Positions 5,315 to 7,571 of a DNA stretch of 7,571 nucleotides are shown piece after piece. The first letter of the stretch is position 1, and the number at the start of each line of letters is the position of its first letter. The stretch lies in assembly GCA_021806765.1 (NCBI GenBank), contig JAJZQR010000265.1:1-7571 (forward strand), in the 5' to 3' direction. The notes beneath the pieces were generated by a model, which saw nothing but the letters and a program-made list of their open reading frames with translations, had not been told where the DNA came from and made no database searches. The translations under genes were made by a program, and so were the position numbers. The DNA is from Chloroflexota bacterium. Lineage in GTDB: Bacteria > Chloroflexota > UBA6077.

Positions 5315-6487
5315 CTACAGGGTGCTCTCCAGGATGCCCAGGGCTTCGTCGATCTCGGCCTCGGTGATGGTGAGGGCAGGCATCAGCCGTAGGATCTTGG
5401 GTGACACCGTGTTGATCAGGAGACCCCGCTCCAGGCACCGGTTCAACACCGAAGGCGCCTTCTCCTCATCGAACTCTATGGCCGACAGCAATCCCCGCCC
5501 ACGAACGTCGATGATCTCGGGATGCCGTGCCTTCAAGCTGAGGAGCCTGTCCATCAGGTGGGCACCGACCCGCCGAACGTGCCCCGGCAGGTCGTTCTCC
5601 ACCACGTACCGCATGACCGCCGCACCGGCAGCGCAGGCGAGAGGGTTCCCGCCGAAGGTGGAACCGTGGTCGCCGGGCTCCAACACCGAGAACTCCTCCT
5701 TGCAGAGGAAGGCCCCGATGGCGACGCCGCCCGCCAACCCCTTGGCCACCGTCATGACGTCCGGCTCGATGCCGAACAGCTGGTGGCCCCACATAACGCC
5801 GGTGCGGGCGACCCCCGTCTGGATCTCATCCGCGATCAACAGCAGCTTTCGCTCGGTGCACCAGGCCCGCAGATCGGCCAGGTACTGCTCGTCGGGGATG
5901 TTCACCCCACCCTCGCCCTGGATCGGCTCCAGCATGATGGCGCACGTCTTGTCGGTGGTGGCCTTCACCACGGCATCCATGTCGTTGTAGGGGATGTTCA
6001 CGAAACCGTCCGGCATGGGTACGAAGTCCTTCTGGTAGGCGGGCTTGCCGGTGGCAGCCACCATGGCCAGGGTACGACCGTGGAAGGACTTCAGGGTGGT
6101 GATGACCTCGTAGGCGCCGTTTAGCCGGGTCTTGCCGTATTTCCTGGCCAGCTTGATGGCTCCTTCGTTGGCCTCGGCACCACTATTGGAGAAGAACACC
6201 CGGTCCAACGGGGAGTTGTCTACCAGCAGCTGGGCCAGCTCCAGCTGGGGTATGGTGTAGTACTGGTTGGAGGTCTGGATCAGCGTCCCGACCTGCTGAC
6301 GCACGGCATCTACCACAGCCGGATGGGAGTGGCCGAGGCTGTTGACCGCCCACCCCGCGACCAGGTCCAGGTAAGATCTACCGTTCTCGTCCCATACCCG
6401 GCTGCCCTCGCCCCTCACGATCACCAGCGGCGTGCGCCGGAAGACTCCCATGAACAGCTTGCTCTCCAACTCCCGCCAGTCGGTCAT
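5315..6487 (-). CDS. argD: acetylornithine aminotransferase
   Basis: PLP-dependent class III aminotransferase that converts N-acetylglutamate 5-semialdehyde plus glutamate to N2-acetylornithine and 2-oxoglutarate. The 390-residue length is normal. Landmarks are FSNSGAEANEGAIKLARK (99-116), SFHGRT (134-139, stacking on the PLP ring), EPIQGEGG (187-194), ADEIQTGVARTG (219-230, with D220 binding the PLP pyridine nitrogen), TVAKGLAGG (246-254, Schiff-base K249) and GSTFGGNPLACAAG (275-288). ATG 6487 has GAGGTG (6498-6493) 5 nt upstream, and that site overlaps the stop of the preceding 45-codon gene, implying coupling. It is downstream of argB in the same operon, which supports ArgD over ornithine, 4-aminobutyrate or succinylornithine aminotransferase. 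It may also serve as succinyl-diaminopimelate aminotransferase, as ArgD does in some bacteria. Confidence 0.95.
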   Translation of the reverse strand: MTDWRELESKLFMGVFRRTPLVIVRGEGSRVWDENGRSYLDLVAGWAVNSLGHSHPAVVDAVRQQVGTLIQTSNQYYTIPQLELAQLLVDNSPLDRVFFSNSGAEANEGAIKLARKYGKTRLNGAYEVITTLKSFHGRTLAMVAATGKPAYQKDFVPMPDGFVNIPYNDMDAVVKATTDKTCAIMLEPIQGEGGVNIPDEQYLADLRAWCTERKLLLIADEIQTGVARTGVMWGHQLFGIEPDVMTVAKGLAGGVAIGAFLCKEEFSVLEPGDHGSTFGGNPLACAAGAAVMRYVVENDLPGHVRRVGAHLMDRLLSLKARHPEIIDVRGRGLLSAIEFDEEKAPSVLNRCLERGLLINTVSPKILRLMPALTITEAEIDEALGILESTL

Positions 6488-6497
6488 AATTACACCT

Positions 6498-6635
6498 CTA
6501 CTTGCCCTTCCGTTCCCTCTCTCGTTGCCGTTCCTCGGACTTCCTCACTTCGTCCATGAAGACCGTCAGGGCGGCGATGAAACCGGCCAGAGCAGCCCTC
6601 TTCAGAGCATTCATCACAACGGGGGAAATCGCCAC
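6498..6635 (-). CDS. small protein of 45 residues between argB and argD
   Basis: I do not recognise this protein. A GTG at 6635 follows GGGAGGTG (6647-6640) at 6-nt spacing, and 45 codons run to a TAG at 6500-6498. The TAG overlaps the argD ribosome-binding site. The product opens MAISPVVMNALKRAALAGF and has a hydrophobic helix-prone stretch (about 14-27, AALAGFIAALTVFM) followed by a highly charged, arginine- and glutamate-rich tail (28-45). It could be an amphipathic or membrane-associated small protein, but the hydrophobic run is short for a full membrane span and K12 and R13 border it. It has no cysteine, so it is not a LysW-type carrier. The gap to the argB stop is 26 nt, so the three genes look like one operon. 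It is below the usual gene-calling size, and function is unknown. Confidence 0.68.
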   Translation of the reverse strand: MAISPVVMNALKRAALAGFIAALTVFMDEVRKSEERQRERERKGK

Positions 6636-6661
6636 TTCACACCTCCCTGCTCAACTCTACC

Positions 6662-7495
6662 TCAACCAGCCACAATCATGGTGCCGACGCCGGCATCCGT
6701 GAACAGTTCCTTCAACAAGGCGTGGGGCACGCGCCCGTCGATGATGTGGGATCGCCCCGTGGTGGTCAGCGCTTTGACGCACGCTCGCACCTTGGGGATC
6801 ATGCCCCCCGTGACCGTGCCGGAGGCGATCAACTGCTCGGCCTGCACCCCGGTTAGTTGGGCCAGTAGCTGGCCATCCTTGGCCTGAATCCCCGCAACGT
6901 CGGTGAAAAAGATCAGCTTCTCAGCGCACAGGGCTGCCGCCAACTCTCCAGCGGCGGTGTCCCCATTGACGTTCAGCAGCTGACCACCCTCACCTAGAGC
7001 GATAGGGGCCACCACCGGCAGGTACCCCTGGGCCGTCAGGGAGGAGAGCAACCTGAGATCCACGCGGACTACGTCGCCCACGTAGCCCAGTCGCTTGTCT
7101 CGTTGAACCGCCTGGAACAGCCCCGCGTCCGCCCCACACAACCCCACGGCGGGGACTCCCATGCCGTTCAAGCGCCCCACCAACTCGGCATTCACCTTGC
7201 CCCGCAGCACCATGGTGGCGATGTCCAGGGTCTCCTGATCGGTGACTCTCAAACCCTCGACGAACTGCGGCTTCTTGTCCACTCGCCGCATCCAGTCGGA
7301 GATCTCGGGCCCACCCCCGTGCACCAGCACGGGGTTTATCCCCAACCGCTTCAAGGAGGCCACGTCCTGCAGCACCGTCTGGTCCGAATCCATGGTGCTG
7401 CCGCCCATCTTCACGACGATGGTCTTCCCCACGAAACGATTGATGTACGGGATGGCCTCGATCAGGATTTCGGCGATGCCGTCCGGTCTCTCCAT
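6662..7495 (-). CDS. argB: acetylglutamate kinase
   Basis: Amino acid kinase that phosphorylates N-acetylglutamate with ATP, the second step and usual control point of arginine synthesis. It is 277 residues. Landmarks are VVKMGGS (27-33, K29), VHGGGPEI (58-65), FVEGLRVTD (78-86), NVNGDTAAGELA (175-186, with N175 and D179 aligning with E. coli N158 and D162), FFTDVAG (196-202) and GGMIPKV (230-236, K235). An N-terminal helix AEILIEAIPYI (8-18) precedes the catalytic core, and the C-terminus has DGRVPHALL with GVGT. Both are typical of arginine-sensitive hexameric enzymes and absent from E. coli ArgB. ATG 7495 has an in-frame stop three codons upstream, so little extension is possible. The ribosome-binding site is unremarkable (GGCGGG about 9 nt upstream, or a close AGGA). 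LysZ of the LysW pathway is less likely because no lysW is nearby. Confidence 0.95.
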   Translation of the reverse strand: MERPDGIAEILIEAIPYINRFVGKTIVVKMGGSTMDSDQTVLQDVASLKRLGINPVLVHGGGPEISDWMRRVDKKPQFVEGLRVTDQETLDIATMVLRGKVNAELVGRLNGMGVPAVGLCGADAGLFQAVQRDKRLGYVGDVVRVDLRLLSSLTAQGYLPVVAPIALGEGGQLLNVNGDTAAGELAAALCAEKLIFFTDVAGIQAKDGQLLAQLTGVQAEQLIASGTVTGGMIPKVRACVKALTTTGRSHIIDGRVPHALLKELFTDAGVGTMIVAG

Positions 7496-7524
7496 TTCCT
7501 GTTACCCGCCATGCTGAATATCTC

Positions 7525-7554
7525 TGTAGAGACGCGATATATCGCGTCTCTACA
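7525..7554. repeat. perfect 30-bp palindrome upstream of argB
   Basis: TGTAGAGACGCGATA (7525-7539) is followed directly by its exact reverse complement (7540-7554). Inside the outer T/A pair it begins GTAG and ends CTAC, the same boundary as the REPIN-like elements at 2446 and 3542, but with an unrelated stem. It lies 30 bp upstream of the argB start codon, within the only non-coding stretch at this edge (7496-7571). I see no convincing promoter there. It may be a dispersed palindromic repeat, a regulator site or a leader hairpin. Confidence 0.85.
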
Positions 7555-7571
7555 CGTCACGTGGTGTACTT

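Noticed and set aside
4870..5367. Plus-strand open frame of 165 codons
   Set aside because: It starts at the terminator's T-run without a ribosome-binding site, reads through three palindromes and into argD, and competes with the 84-residue frame that has a perfect Shine-Dalgarno sequence.
6498..6635. Small protein as a LysW-type amino-group carrier (ArgB/ArgD as LysZ/LysJ)
   Set aside because: It has no cysteines for zinc binding and no acidic EDWE-type C-terminus. The adjacent enzymes look like ordinary ArgB and ArgD.
7505..7524. Possible ArgR operator half-site ATTCA (minus strand) upstream of argB
   Set aside because: Only one five-base half matches. No partner TGAAT half lies at the right spacing, so this is within chance.

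Overview
This is a GC-rich bacterial chromosomal segment of densely packed housekeeping genes. Coding regions strongly prefer G/C at third positions, and non-ATG starts are common: by ribosome-binding-site position, six of the nine genes I call begin with GTG or TTG. Nothing phage- or plasmid-like is present. The protein variants and the abundance of short palindromic repeats remind me of Chloroflexota or another deep-branching Terrabacteria lineage. That is an impression from memory, and no search could be run.

Left and centre (about 1-4821, + strand): a translation-oriented cluster hisS, prfA, prmC, tsaC, rpiB. HisS charges tRNA-His. PrfA is release factor 1, and PrmC methylates the glutamine of its GGQ motif. 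TsaC makes the threonylcarbamoyl-AMP used for the t6A37 tRNA modification. RpiB interconverts ribose-5-phosphate and ribulose-5-phosphate. prfA, prmC, tsaC and rpiB also lie close together in Firmicutes such as Bacillus, so the order is conserved context. An extended -10 promoter and a leader hairpin precede hisS. prfA starts at TTG, with its ribosome-binding site overlapping the hisS stop codon. prmC is bracketed by two REPIN-like elements: inverted pairs of one 23-bp palindromic repeat with a GTAG head, 176 and 71 bp long. The cluster ends in a clear intrinsic terminator (4849-4881).

Middle (about 4882-5314): an isolated 84-residue protein of unknown function with a perfect Shine-Dalgarno sequence. 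After it come a perfect 32-bp palindrome, which its stop codon enters, and two more strong hairpins. These fill the junction between convergent transcription units.

Right (5315-7571, - strand): an arginine biosynthesis operon read right to left: argB (N-acetylglutamate kinase), an undocumented 45-codon small gene with its own ribosome-binding site, then argD (acetylornithine aminotransferase). ArgB carries the N-terminal helix and C-terminal segment typical of arginine-inhibited hexameric kinases. A perfect 30-bp palindrome, again with a GTAG/CTAC boundary, lies upstream of argB.

The least explained items are the 45-residue protein between argB and argD, the 84-residue protein at the strand switch, and the palindromic repeats in the intergenic spaces. 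I see no clear new multi-gene defence or mobile system.
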